Below are positions 32,101-44,300 of a DNA stretch of 64,000 nt, in pieces. How positions within the stretch are numbered: position 1 is the stretch's first letter; every line of letters starts with the position of its first letter. Under the pieces are notes generated by a model, which ran no database searches, was not told the origin of the DNA, and saw nothing but the letters and a program-made list of their open reading frames with translations. The position numbers were made by a program, and so were the translations under genes. Source of the DNA: Posidonia oceanica (taxonomy: Eukaryota; Streptophyta; Magnoliopsida; Alismatales; Posidoniaceae); NCBI GenBank assembly GCA_037176725.1, contig JAZBRS010000060.1:57440001-57504000 (forward strand), given 5' to 3'.

Positions 32101-33743
32101 GAGGTCGGGCGGAGCTCGGGGTGCGGTTGGCAAAAACGGAGCTGGCCGGGAGCGCGACGGCGCTGCAGAGGCTCGCTGGAGAAGATGACTGTAACGACGG
32201 AGGCGAAACGGCGCACTAAAGCCCTAAATCTATTTCTAATTGCCTAAGAAGCACGAGAAGCATGCAAGGAATTCAGAAATGGGGTCTGTTACCTGTGGAG
32301 GAGGCCGGAGCGTGCTGCCGGTCCCGGGTGGGTGCGCTGCTGTAGGTGGAGGCCGTGGCGGCGCTACGGGTGTCCTCAGCGGTGCACGGCGATTGGGGCG
32401 AGTTGCTGGAGCTCTGAGGATGCTTCAGAGCCAATCAGAAGTGGATTTGGCCGTCCAGAACCCAGTTTTTGGATTTTGTGTTCACTGTGATTTTTGAGTG
32501 GTTTTCCGGCAATATGGCTCCCTCTGGGCCGTGGGATCTCTCTTTGGGATTGGTGGATGGCTGAGGAAGAGGATGTAGAGGTTTGGGGAGGCCGTGGGTG
32601 GCTGTGCTACTGGGGAGGAAATTTTGGGTTCGGTCTGAGTGTGGGTGTTTGCTGTTGGTGTGGGAGTGTATTTTTGGATCTAAATTGCCGCCCTTGGATG
32701 AATTGCTTGCCCCCAGAATGCTGTGAATCCCCTCCGTTTGAAGGTTGCAGAGGATAGGTTTTGTTCTGTGCTTGAAGGCCACTGAAGTGAGTGGCAGGAG
32801 GAGGTGTGGGCTTGGCGTGAAGGCAGTGAGTTGGCTGGCATTGGCAGTGGGTTGTGAGTGGGTGCAGAGGTGGAGTGTGTTGGGTGTGTTTTGGGTGCAG
32901 ACGTTGTGAGTACAGGGGTTGAGTGTGCTGCAGATGGATTTGAAGGAGGAGGGAAATGGCAAGGGGAAGAGTCGAGCTGGCTGGAGAAAAAAAAAATAGA
33001 AAAAAGGAGGAAGGAGAAGGCTGTGGGCTTTGAGCCGAGCCTGGAAAAAGAAAAAGAAAAGAAAAAGGAAAAAAGAAAGGGGATAAGTGGGCTGGGCTGT
33101 GTGTTGGCTTTTGGTAAAAAAGAAAAAGGGAGGAAAAGGAGAGTGACTGTTGGGCTTGGGCTAACTTGGGAGGAAATGAAGGAAAAAAGGGGGAGAAAAT
33201 AAGAAGGAAAAAAAAAGAAGAAAAGGGGTTAGTGGGCTTAGGAGGAAATGAAAAAAAAAGGAAAAGAAATGAGGGAGTGAGTGTTGTGGGCTTGGGCTGA
33301 AATAGTTTTGAAAGAAAAAAGAAAGAAAAGAAAGAGGAGAAGAAGAAGAAAAGGAAAGAAAAGAAAGAAAGAAAGAAAGGAAGGAAGATGGATTGGGCTT
33401 GGCTTTTGTGTGGGTTTTGGAAATGGGTTTAGGGTTTTGTGTGTGTGACCTAGGGTTTCTAGGGTTTAGGGTTTTGTGTGAGTTAAAGGCTAGAATTTAT
33501 GTGAGGGGATCCTAGGATTTTTCTAGGGTTTTAAATGTGGATTTCCTAGAATTTTCTAGGATTTTAAATGTGGATTTCCTAGAGTTTTTTAGGGTTTTAA
33601 CCTAGGGTTTTTCTAGGGTTTAGTGAGTGGCTTTTGGGTTTAGAAAATGGGTGTGAGTTTGGGTTTGGTTTTGGGGTTTGTTTTGAAGCCACCAAAGAGA
33701 GAGACTTAATAGCACAAAAAATTGAAAAAATGGGGTGTCTACA
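29200..33743 (-). mobile_element. 3' LTR of element G (Tat/Ogre-like), 4.5 kb
   Basis: On the minus strand it starts TGTAGACACCCCA at 33743 and ends ATTACTACA at 29200. The sequence to its right matches the pre-LTR region of element C, so this is the 3' LTR of a minus-strand element. It contains the family blocks near 29350-29560, an inverted-repeat segment at about 29970-30085, a roughly 90-bp periodic region (about 30880-31800) and a GC-rich block (31850-32450). A purine-rich tract spans about 32980-33390. ORFs in it are not supported as genes. Confidence 0.7.
30880..31800. repeat. About 90-bp periodic ATGCAATGCAATA repeats in LTR G
   Basis: The word TGCAATGCAATAAGG and variants recur near 30903, 30992, 31082, 31257, 31346 and 31437, followed by AATTAAATGA-type words. 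It resembles the 95-bp array in LTR B but is more diverged. Confidence 0.65.
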
Positions 33744-34292
33744 CATGTTCCTCCCTGAGCGAGGTCAAGGGGACCGAGGCCACTACTCAGGGTTGACAAG
33801 ACACCCCATCTGACAATGATGAGAGCCAGATGTTGTTGTAGACGTGAGTCACTTATTCGGTGGATGCACCGAAAATCATGACTCGTCGCCAAATGCAGAT
33901 GAATGCGAACAGCAGGATGCTGTGCCAATGCAAAGGCTAGTGCACGGTGCTTATGCAGATGTTATGCTTACGCTAATGCTCATTGTGCTGTACTTCTCTA
34001 GGGGAAAGCGGGTGATGCATGCACATGGAAAAGGTGGAAAATGCAATGCAATGGTCGTCGGGCAGTACTTCGGGAAAGCCAAACGACCGGGTGCGCTGAG
34101 CGGTGTACAGCTCTAGCGCGGGGGTGCTGTTTGCTAAGCTTCTGTTGTAGACGTAGGCGATGCAAGTGCTGAAAATAAAAGGCTGAAAGTAACGATGCAG
34201 TGAATGTGCATGCGGCGGCGGGCACGTAACGCTCGGGAAATGGAGTGTGGAAGTTGGTGTAATGACTACAAAGAAGTAGCAGTGCAATAAGA
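33744..34292 (-). other. Pre-LTR region of element G
   Basis: The first roughly 130 bp (33744-33870) are the reverse complement of the polypurine-tract region before LTR C. The rest is ATGCAATG-rich non-coding DNA with no gene that I recognise. Confidence 0.55.
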
Positions 34293-34666
34293 ATGCAATG
34301 TTATGCAATGGGGCACGCGAAACTGAGAAAACGATCCCAGGCCGCGTACTACTGCGAGTATCATCCTAAGCCGGCAAGCTGCAAAAGTTTTATGGGTGCT
34401 GAGGATGCTACCTTAGGCAATACACGAACTAGGGGTTCGAATCCTAAGCGCGCGATGCTATGCAGTGAAATGCAATGTATACACAGTGGAACGCCAAGCA
34501 TGCGAAATCGAGAAAACGATACTGGGGCCACGCACTACTGCGGGTGCCATCCAAAGCCGGCAAGCTGCGAAAGTCTTGCGGGTGTCGAGGATGGTACCTT
34601 AGGCAATACGCTAGCCAGGGGTTCGAATCCCAAGCATGCGATGCTCGTGTGATGATGAGATGCAAA
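34293..34666. repeat. 186-bp tandem duplication with perfect Pol III B-box words
   Basis: Two copies with 186-bp period; both keep GGGGTTCGAATCC (GGTTCGAATCC at 34434-34444 and 34620-34630). No convincing A box or clover-leaf is present. Confidence 0.6.
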
Positions 34667-34699
34667 TGCCATGCAACAGAATGCTATTACACTACAACG

Positions 34700-35510
34700 A
34701 AAGGGTGATAAGTTAACGGACCTATCGCCGGATAGTTAAGGAGTATCGACCCTCTGAGGAGTTGACGGACTTATCACCGGATAGTTGGAGAATATCGGCC
34801 CGAATGGGGGTGAGATGATACCAAGGGGCTGCCAGACGCACCTGGTACCGAAAGCATTAACAGGCCAGCGAGTCTGTCAAGCAAGAGAGGTGGTGACAAG
34901 TGGGATGACTTGTAATCATGAATGCAACGGAAATACCATACTCGAAGGTGTGGCAGAGGTCTGTAGATGCTCCCGTAACAGTTGGGGATGTCAGCCCGAT
35001 GCAGATGGAAATGGGATACCATGGGGCAGCAAAATAAAGATGCCCCTGGTATCGGTGAACGATACCAGGGGACAACTGAAGCCCCCATGGCATCAAAATG
35101 CAAGGTGGAGACAACACTAACGGGTTTGTCAGCCGAGTAGTTTAGGAGTACCAGCCCGAATGCAGTGGAATGGATGTAAAGGGGTCACCGTGCGAGGTGT
35201 AATGCCGGTGGGGAATGCAATGAGATAATGCAGAGAAAATGCAGGGTGATAAGTTGACGGACCTATCGCCGAGCAGTTAGGGCTGCCAGCCCAATGAGAT
35301 AGGGGGTGATACCACAGGGTAGCAAAAAGATGCCCTTGGTATTAGGGATGATACCAGGGGACAGCCTAAGCGCCCGTGGCATCGAAATGCGAGGATGGAT
35401 GGATGATAAGTTGACGGACCTATTGCCAAATAGTTAGAGATATCAGTCCGGATGATAAGTTGACGGACTTATCGCCGAGCAGTTAGGGCTGCCAGCCCGA
35501 TGTAAGGAAT
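34700..35510. repeat. GATAAGTTGACGGAC array of element G
   Basis: Units contain GATAAGTTGACGGACCTAT, a TAGTTAGGG-like word and GCCAGCCCGATG, with a stray copy at about 36941. Reverse-complemented, these correspond to the third array of element C (20450-20880). Confidence 0.7.
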
Positions 35511-37159
35511 GCAGAATAATGTAGAGAGAAGACAGGAAACCCCTCGCGGTAGGTGTGCAATGGTCTCAAAGTGGACATGCGATGCTACGTCACGGAGTGA
35601 CAAACAAGGGACATGCCGGTCATCAAGGACCTACCCAACGCGGTGGGCGGCAAAATTTGAAAAGCGCGGAGCCTTTGAGTGAGGCAGGTAAAAGTGCTCG
35701 TCCTTGGTTCCAATTTTCGAAAACAAAGAGAAGGGAAGATAAAAATATATTACAACATGCATTTTTTGGTGGCTTTGGACTCAAAGCAACTATGCTAAAA
35801 GGATGCCTCTGCAGTTTTTGACTCAGGAGATCCCGATCCTCGAGCAACGTCATGCCGAGTTGTGGCTAGTGACTCTCTTTCTCACTCTTGGTTCGGGATG
35901 AGGCATTAGCTTTACAGAGTATAGCCTTTGGTTGCACGCAGGTAGCAGAAGCGTTGGATGTAGCTTTACAGCCTCCGTCTCAATTCCCCGGGGACCGACT
36001 ACCGCTTTTGACGCTCACGAATAGATCTTTCTTTTTCCCTCATGAGTGATTGAGGTTGCATCTAGCCTGCCAATGAGGTAGTTGCTGTCTGCACAGGGGA
36101 TTAGAGCGTGCTACTGCGCTCGGAGGGTAGGGCCAGGTTCTCCTGATATGGTATCCCGTGCAGTTGACACTGCGGTGCTTGAAGTTGATAGCTGAGGGGG
36201 CTTCGATGCTCATCCGAGTCACTCCTCTCATGAGCGCCTTCTTTCTTCGACTTCTGTCTTCATTTTTCTTTTATGCTCAGCATGCATATCTTGTTATCAT
36301 ATTTTTTGCTCACATGATCTCTATTCTTTTGGATATGCATGTCTTCGCCCTCTTGGGATAGCAGTCCCGAGTGAGGCGTTAAGAGTTCGACTGATCGGCG
36401 TACACCTTCAGTCTCTGCAATGTGCTTGTAGCCTCTGGCTATGCTCTGCTCTGCTTTGGTCCTCTGCATGTCTGGTGGACTCTCTTGATAAGGTGGATCT
36501 CACTTTTGGGAGTTTTGAACTCAACGAGATGTTCTATTCTGCTCTTAGTCTCACTCTGTAGCCACATGCAAGAAATGGCATTGTTCGAGTGAGACTAGCC
36601 TGAGACTGTCACTGCTTGGCATCCTCTTGGCGCTACTTGTTTGTCCGTAGCTGGGTTTCGGATTATATAGATGTTTGTGGGTTTTATATTTTTTAGAAGG
36701 GGAAGGGACAAACATGTTTTTGGGTTTTTTGCATTGGTTTTGTATTTTTATGGTTTTTGATTTAGAAAAACATAAAAAAGGGAAAACCAACAGCAAAGCG
36801 AAGCAAGTATTTTTGATATTTTTGGTGTTTTTTTTGGTACTTTTGTCTTTTATAGGATGCAAGAAATGATATGTACATGCAGAAAGTGAAAATGCATGAG
36901 AGTGGCATATATGTGCAGAGAGTGGCAGATATGTGCAGAATGATAAGTTGACGGACTTATCGTCGAGCAGTTAGGGGTACCAGCCCGATGCAGTGAATGC
37001 ATGAAGCAGAGAGGAATGCGTGTTTTTAGGTTTTGTTGATTTTATGCTTTTTATGATTTTCTAGGAAAGCGAAAAAACGCAATGACAAAACAAAACAAAA
37101 GAAAAGAAAAGACAACGTAGGAAACAAAAAGAGAGGTCAGAGAGAGACTTACCTGTCAG
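35511..37159. other. Non-coding internal region of element G
   Basis: No gene recognised on either strand. Reverse transcriptase and integrase are absent although gag lies next to it, so the element has lost pol or is a non-autonomous form. A/T-rich tracts occur at 36660-36860 and 37020-37130. Confidence 0.4.
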
Positions 37160-38230
37160 CAACCTCGGGAGGGAGGTGCCGGGTAGCTCCTACGCTGCTG
37201 ACGCTGTCGGCGGGGTCCAATATTGGCAGTGCTGGGAGCATTGGGGCTACTAGAGCTGCTGACGGCAATGCGAGGAGCACTAGGGCTACTGGAGCAGGGG
37301 GAGAAGCTAACTTGGATGGTGCTGCGACCAGGCTTGCTATCGACGCTGCCGCTGCATTCGAGCGTCCCTCGGATGGACCAGGGAAAGAAGGCAGAAGGAG
37401 ATTGTGCCGATGGGATCGGAATGATCCACTGGGGTGGAACTGAACTTAGAGAAGGCTGGGATAGACCCCCGAGGTTTCGGCATCTACGAAGCCTGTAGGC
37501 TCGGAAGAGGAAGGGTCGACTACACTAGGGTGTACGAGTGCAAGTGCAGGTGTATGTGCAAGTGCTGCCTCCTACGCGTTAATGCTGATGATCCTGCGAT
37601 CGATCAGGCGTTGGACGGCATTCCGGAGAGCGAGGCAGTTATCTGTCAAGTGCCCGGTGGCCCGATGGAAACTGCAGAACTGATCCGTATCATGCCACCA
37701 TGGAGGGGGATTTGGTGATGAACGGACAGCCGGGAGTCTCAGGAGCGACTCAACTCGAGAGAAGATGACGCTCAGTGACTCGGGCAGAGGGGTGTAATCA
37801 CACTTAGCCCGACGAGGTCATCTTTGCCGAGCGGGTGCGACGTGATGCACGGGCTCGACGGTGGCAGTGTGGGCAGTGGGTGCATAATTAGGTGCGTGCT
37901 CTGGCAGAAAAGGGTCTGGTTGACTCTCTGCATAAGCAGGCTCTTCGGGAGGATCGGCGTTTACTTCGGTGAGCTGCTCGGAGCAGTCGGGAGCGGAGTT
38001 GTTGTCGTTGTTGTTGCTATTGCCGCTGTGGTGATTGCTGGATGTGTTGGCCTGCCTAGCCAATGCAGAAAGCGTGGGGAAATGCCCACTTCGCAGTGAG
38101 CTTTCCAAGCGGGTGCCAGCCCTAATCAGCGATGCATGACTAGTGATGTGCTGAATGCAGAGCAGAGTCCCAGTCACTAGTAGCGCCCCTTTTATGATCA
38201 TCTCGATAGATTCCGCCTCGGAGGGTCTAT
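37160..38230 (-). pseudogene. gag: Tat-type gag of element G
   Basis: One minus-strand frame reads through from about 38200 to 37160 apart from TGA at 37820-37818 and TAG at 37574-37572, plus one further stop. Landmarks in order are an N-terminal HITSHASLIRAGTR, a low-complexity Asn/Ser stretch, and the typical YTPLPESLSVIFSRV segment. A zinc-knuckle-like CSFHRATGHLTDNC followed by LRNAVQRLIDRR comes next, and the tail is proline/alanine-rich. The N-terminal end is cut where Copia sequence begins at about 38230. Both main stops fit C-to-T changes. No protease or polymerase follows on the minus strand. Confidence 0.75.
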
Positions 38231-38239
38231 CTTATTTTT

Positions 38240-39008
38240 AGTCTCTTTGGACACATAGTTAGTAGAAATATCAAGCAGTGGTTGGTTTTGTTTTAGACTT
38301 TGTTCATGACTTAACAAAAAGACCAACCAACTCATCATTTGATACGGGAGTGATCCTTGAAATAATTGAAGCAACTATATGATCAAAATCAGGACCTAAA
38401 CCATTCAAGATTGATTACACTAGATCAACATCATCAAAACGATACCCATCACCATTGAGACTAAGAGCAAGGCCTTTTGCATGATGCATATACTTTGTTA
38501 TTGACTTCTCACCCTTTTTAAGAGCATTTAATTCAAATTTATACTGAAATACTGGAGCTTTGGATTTGGTAGCAAAATACTTATCAAGAAAGACCCAAAC
38601 ATCTATTAAAGTATCCAGGCCAACCAATTGAGATCCAATTTCCTCCGAAATAGAGGATATAAACCAACTTAGAACCAGTTGATCCATTTTGTGCCAAACA
38701 AGGTAATCAAGATTATGAATAATACTGGTATTCTCACCTTCAGTTACCTTGATCAGCTGTGGTGGACTCGGACATGTTCCATCCACAATTCCCATCAATT
38801 CAAATGCATTAAACAAAGGAATGAATTGTGACTTCCACAATGCATAATTCGAATATGTAAGCTTATGTGATACACTATGCTGTATTGCTGATGGAGGAAT
38901 GCCACAAGAAGAAAACGATGATCCAACCATCCTAGGAGACGCACTTGAACTTGCTGCACTTGGACTTGTGCTTGCTACTCCAAATGCTGCTCTCAAATCC
39001 ATTGCCAT
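38240..39008 (-). pseudogene. gag: Ty1/Copia gag, 5' part
   Basis: The minus frame from ATG at 39008 encodes a Copia gag N-terminus: a Ser/Ala-rich start, then LTYSNYALWKSQFIPLFNAF and VDGTCPSPP, then ISSISEEIGSQLVGL and YFATKSKAPVFQYKFEL. These are hallmarks of the plant Copia gag (UBN2-like) domain. A stop at about 38415 interrupts it. The frame to 38260 (FDHIVASIISRITPVSNDEL) still matches, after which the sequence joins element G. Protease, integrase and polymerase are missing. Confidence 0.8.
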
Positions 39009-39335
39009 GACTCCAATAAAAAACTATCAGAAACGAGGCTTTGAGATTTCCTTTAGGATGAGGAAATGAATAGAGCACAGGAGAAGAAGAAGAAGGAGAA
39101 GGTAGAGAAAGCAATGAAACAGTAGAGAGAAAGAGGATGACCGGGAGAAGTGTAATGGCTTGACAATACCACTACACTATTCATTTATTTATACTTATAT
39201 CTATTACAATTGAAACAACAACCATAACAAACTTCATAACAAACGCTTCTCCCAACCACTAGTATCATGCCAAGTGGATTTGTTACAACTAACTTAACAA
39301 CCTCCTATTATATACTAACAACAACTAATACCACA
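39009..39335 (-). mobile_element. 5' LTR remnant of the Copia element
   Basis: The minus strand begins TGTGGTATTAG at 39335, has TATAAATA at 39193-39186 and a C/T-rich stretch, then runs to the gag ATG. No Met-tRNA primer site was found, so the LTR end and leader seem deleted. Confidence 0.6.
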
Positions 39336-39555
39336 TTCTACTTATTTCAACATTTCTTATTCTACATCCAAAGAGGATTAAGAATTTTAAAATCACTTAT
39401 TTTTGATATAAAAATATTTTAAATAGTTTCGATTATATCTAACAGTTTAGAATTATAAATTAATGATTTGATATTGAGATATAAAGAATTATCCTTAAAT
39501 ACTTAAAGGACTGTAATTAACTCAAAATCCCTTTCATATAATAAGAACTAATATT
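39336..39555. other. A/T-rich spacer
   Basis: No feature seen. Confidence 0.4.
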
Positions 39556-40466
39556 TAGGGTGCGTTTGGAACTACTATTGGATAGCTTCTGGGGTCTAGA
39601 TTTTAAGAGAAGTTGAAAATATGTAGAAGGCACCCCAAACGAGCCAACTCACCACTCGTTTTTGGATTGTGCATTTGCACCCACACAGAAGCGCACCCTT
39701 CCTTCGCTTTTGGCAAAAGCGTGCTTTTATCACAACAAACACCCCAAACTAGCCTCGCTTCCTTCGATTCTGGCCATTGGTAAACGATCTCTGCCCTAGC
39801 TCCTAACATTTTCCTTCTCACCTTCCCCTTTCAAGACTCGCTCTCTCTCGCCCCTCCTCCCACCAGACGCCCTCAGATCTCTCGTCTCCGATTTGCCTTT
39901 CCCCTTCCCCCTACATGCTTTCTCTCTTGCCCCATATTCCACCAAACGTCCTCTCTCTCTTGCCTCCAACGCCTCCGATTTGCCCTTCCCCCTCCCCCCT
40001 ACACACACTCTCTCTCTCGTGCCCCTTCTTCCACTAGGCAACGACGAGAACATCCAGCAGTGACGGCACACGAGAAGCTTTCGCTTTCGGTTCTCGGTTG
40101 AACATTCAATGACAGCGGTGCAGATGTCTATAGATCTCATCTCTGTTGACAAGGTAAGGTATAAGGGCAAGGTAAATCGGAAGCATCAAAGATGAGAGAG
40201 AGGATGTGTAGAAGGAGGAGAGAGAGAGAGAGCATTAAGAACTCAAGGAGAGGGAGACGGAGAGGGAAGGTCGGACAAGGTCTAGGGTTAGTTACTTCAT
40301 GGGTATTTTTATCTTTAACACAAATGGATAAATTAGAATCTAGAATGGGTCATTATTTTGTCAAATAAACTTTTACCATTTTCCATAGAAGCTGGCTTCT
40401 ATAATTCATGTCAAAAGCTGACTTCTACCAAATTAGCCAAAAAAACTACCCTAAACGCATCCTTTT
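39556..40466. mobile_element. MITE-like element with GGGTGCGTTTGG ends
   Basis: The left end TAGGGTGCGTTTGGAAC and the right end, read in reverse (AAGGATGCGTTTAGGGTAG), are similar. Inside is a C/T-rich, exon-like block (39800-40170) containing ATGACAGCGGTGCAG and a GTAAGG donor-like site at 40153. No transposase. The superfamily is not certain. Confidence 0.45.
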
Positions 40467-41040
40467 AGACCTTGTTTGGAACCTCCTAAATGCTGAGATT
40501 CTGATTTTTTTTCTAGAAGTTGGCTTTTGAGAGTTTTTGTAGAAGTTAGATTCTAGGTTACCTTCAAAAATCTTGCTTCTACAAAAACTCATTGACCCTG
40601 TTTGAAACTACTTTTGGATAACTTTTCGGTAGTTAGCTTCTGACAAACCATGGAAAACCACAAAAGCAGTTCCAAACAGGGTCTAGCTGTCCCACTTTTC
40701 ACAGAAGCTATAGCTTCTGGATGAGGGAAACCATGTGTAAATTTATGATTTTCTAGAAGCTAGCTAGAGGAAGCTATTGGTAGAAACTGGATAAATAAGA
40801 TATGTAATTACAATGCTAACCTTATTATTTTTGTAATTATTATATCTGTGATGAGAGAAAGGGAGAGATATGTAATTTAACTGTTGGTAGAATCTAACTT
40901 TTATCAATAGACTTTTATTTATCAAATAAGATTTTTGAAGATAACCTAGAATCTAGTTTTTACAAAAACTATCAAAAATCAATTTTTTAAAAAAACTCTC
41001 ATTTTTGCATTTAGGAGGATCCACATGAAGCCTTTATTAG
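40467..41040. mobile_element. Fold-back element next to the STE24 promoter
   Basis: The left arm (40470-40580) and right arm (about 40925-41030) are inverted copies over roughly 100 bp. Examples are CCTCCTAAATGC versus GCATTTAGGAGG and GATTCTAGGTTACCTTCAA versus TTGAAGATAACCTAGAATC. No coding capacity. It contains a smaller element at 40594-40683. Confidence 0.7.
40594..40683. mobile_element. 90-bp mini-MITE nested in the fold-back element
   Basis: Ends GACCCTGTTTGAAAC and GTTCCAAACAGGGTC form a 15-bp inverted repeat with one mismatch. Confidence 0.6.
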
Positions 41041-41286
41041 CAAAGAAAGGGAAGGGGAAGGAAAACTATGGAAAAAAATCCTAAGTAAAAATAAAGAAAT
41101 CCATGTTAATCTTATTATTTTTGTAATTTACTGTTCGTAGAATCCAACTTCTACGAATAGGTCTTCGTTACGAGCTGAAGACATTCTTTATCAGCAAAGA
41201 AAAGAAAGGGGAAGGAAAACCCTCCCTCTCCGTCCCCACTCGTAGCACTGGCTCCTCCCTCCTCTCTCCCTTCGCAGGGCGCGTAA
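41041..41286 (+). promoter_or_regulatory. Promoter-proximal region and 5' UTR of STE24
   Basis: Only about 250 bp separate the fold-back element from the start codon. A roughly 30-bp sequence (TTAGCAAAGAAAGGGAAGG and variant) occurs twice, at about 41037 and 41192. A C/T-rich stretch (41218-41280) precedes the ATG, as in many plant 5' UTRs. No clear TATA box. Confidence 0.45.
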
Positions 41287-41317
41287 ATGGTGTTCCCTTA
41301 CTTGGAGGCCGTGCTAG
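41287..41317 (+). CDS. STE24: STE24 exon 1 (coding part)
   Basis: Encodes residues 1-10 plus one base; TAA at 41284-41286 is in frame upstream. The ATG context is A at -3 and G at +4. Donor is GTAATC. Confidence 0.93.
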
Positions 41318-44300
41318 GTAATCTCGATTCCCCCTCCACGGCTCTCTTCTCCGTTCTCAATCGCAGCACCGCGTCCTATTCCATCTTTCCTCTACCATTC
41401 TCATTTCATCCTTGAAGTAGATTGTTTGCTCAAGTCGTCATGATTTCCTCCGCTGCTGCTGTGGAGCACTTTATTTTTCTTGTTTTCTTCGCAAAGAATC
41501 GGATTTCAGTGGTCTTTTCCGGGTTTAAAACGAGTAAAAGATGCGATTTTTGTGTGTGTGTGTGTTTTGATTAGTATGGAGGTGGTTCCATGTGTTTCTT
41601 GTTGGTGATGTGGTGGACAGATTGAAACTGGGAGTGTGGTTTGACCATTGTAAGCAAGATGGAGAGGATAGACTTTGTTCCTTGGTGGTTGACTGTTGAG
41701 CACCAGAAATGATTATTGAGTACTTCTCCAGTACTTCTGGTTCAGGTGGTAGTAATTGTTCTTTTTACTTATGATGTTGAACGTTTACAGTGTTTGGGCT
41801 AAAGATGAACCATTATGGTGTTGATCTCTATTCTAAATGCTTTCTTGGAATTTCTATGATTCATCGTATGTGTATCTCTTTTCTGTTTTTTTTTCCGTCT
41901 TCATTTGTGAGGGACTATGGCAGTGTACATGAGCTAGTCTTGGTTGTTTCTGTTTCATTTATTTCATTTGCATTTGAAAGTTGATACTACGTGGGGGGTA
42001 ATTGTTCCATATACTTAACTCATTCAAGCAGCTAGAGAGAGTGTATTGCTAGGATAATCGATCAATCTTCATTTCCCATGCTATATCACAGTTGCTATTT
42101 TTGGTTCTTTTGTGGTAGTTTGTGGCTTTGTGCTACTTATTATGGTCATCTTCCAGTTATTAGGTCAGCTAGAACCCATGGTCGCTCATTTTAGGATATT
42201 ATTTTGAGTTCCAATAGAGGGCTACTGTGCACTTGCTCATTTTGGTAGTTTTCCTATTTGCAGGATTTATAGTCTCTGTTTACATTTTTGAAACGTATTT
42301 GGATGTTCGTCAGCATGCTGCCCTAAAGCTTCCAACCCTACCTAAACCATTGAAAGACATAGTTAGTCAAGAAAAGTTTGTGAAATCTCGAGTTTATAGT
42401 CTTGACAAAAGGTTTGTATTCTTTCCTAGTTGGCGAATTAATGTTTGTTTTTCTTTCAACAAAGCTATTTTATTTGATAACACTTGTTGCCTTAAAAGTT
42501 TACTTTTCATTAGTTAAGGGTTTGTTTTATCTTTCAGCCATTTCCACTTTGTTCATGAAGCCATCACTGTCCTTACGGATACAGCAATCTTGTATTTTGG
42601 TGTATTACCTTGGTTCTGGGATGTGAGTAGCTGAAATATAAGCTATAGTTTTTTTCTTTCTCATTAGACATTTTCTTCACTAGTGGTTCTCTTGTTGCAG
42701 AAATCTGGAAATTTTCTGGTGTACCTCGGCTTGGATGCGGACAATGAAATAATGCATACACTTTCCTTTCTAGGAGGTGTAATGATTTGGTCACAGGTTT
42801 AAATACTTTCACTTGCCTTGAGAATAGAAATTTATTTTTGTTTAAGTTTAGAATGTCTAACTTAAGGAATAAGAAATTTAATGATTAAAATTTGTCTCTT
42901 TATTATTACTCAACATATTCAAATTTAAACTAGTTTTTTGCTTCAGGATGTGCTAGTCAATTTGGTTGGCTAATGCGATGAACTACCTGTGTCAATTATA
43001 TCAAATTCAGTAGGGTAGTCTCTTCTACATGTTTGTAGGCTATACGAGTGCCATGTTGATTTCTAGTTTTCTATAATAGGATTGGTCTGAGCTATATCCA
43101 ACCAAGTTTTATGATGTTTCCAGTCTTCCAGACAAACTAAGCAGTCAATTTTATTCATGATTTTCCAAAAGTCATAAAGTGCTTTGCTGAACTGACATAC
43201 GTAGGAAACATTTGGAAAAGCCTATAGAACCATTGTCTTGGTTGGTTTCAAACAAGGTTATTAAGGCAGATGCCTAGGCGCCCGGGCGGTAATGGATCCA
43301 ACAAGGGTCCATTGTTTCATAAGTGTTTCCAAGGGCTTTTTCAACCGAAAACACTCAGAATACCATCATTTGGACCTTTGTTTTTGTTGTTAAGTATTGA
43401 TTTTTGTTTACAAGTTAATTTGTGACTTTTAAATACTGTGTTTACCTTATTTGTTGTTTAAATTTTGTATTTTACATATTGACAATGTTAATTGATGTTT
43501 TCTTAAGTTTAAAGTAGGTATATTAATGCATGATACTATTTAACAATGTGTTATTTTATTTAATTCTAAGTATATATACAAGTCTGAAAAAAAATTGATT
43601 AATTTTGGGCACCTAGGTGCCCAAGGCTGTTGCCTTGTCGCCTTAATAACCTTGGTTTCAAATGTTTTGAGAAGCATATGCTTCAAATTTTAAGAGTGTC
43701 ATTCTTCTGTCAATCTTCAAAAGGAAAAAAAAATCCAAGAGAGTCTCGTACACTTGAAAACTGTATCAAAGCACAAAATTTTGTTTAAAAACAAACAAAG
43801 CCCTTGCTTTTTCACAGCTTATATGTTTCTGCTGCATCCAATAGTAACAATGGATCAACTTACCAATTGTACACACAAGAGAACTCTCTCACCACATGCT
43901 CTTCTTCTCCTCCCCCTCCTCCGCCTCAAGTCTCTTTTAAGCCATCTCCTCCTCTTCCTGCTCCTCCTAAGATATCTTTTAACCTAATTCCATCTAAAAG
44001 GTTTCTTCTCACTATTTTTTGTTTACCATGAACTCTCCTTTGAAGCTTCTCTACAAAGTAAGCCTCAGTTCTTTTTTAACCCAACTTCTTCTCCTTTTCC
44101 TCCTCCTAGTAAGCCTCGCGTTTCTTTAACACAACTCCATCTAGTAGGTTTGTTCTAGCTATTCTTTGTTTACCCATGGACTCTCCTTTGAAGCTTCTCT
44201 ACAAAAGAAAGACTGGGATACTGTCTCCCTCCACCTCTTCTTTCCATCTCTCCTCCTTTCATTGGCAATACTTTAGAGATTGGCGCTCTCTCTCTCTCGT

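Noticed and set aside
31839..32497. ORFs in the GC-rich block of LTR G
   Set aside because: Corresponds to the GC-rich block of LTR B; no coding evidence.
29200..33743. LTR G as a solo LTR
   Set aside because: Five-base flanks CAATG and CATGT do not match, and the right flank is homologous to the pre-LTR region of element C.
34400..34640. tRNA gene
   Set aside because: A perfect B box is present but no A box, anticodon arm or acceptor stem could be formed.
36551..36869. Lys/Asn-rich and Phe-rich ORFs
   Set aside because: Low-complexity A/T-rich DNA within element G; no conserved features.
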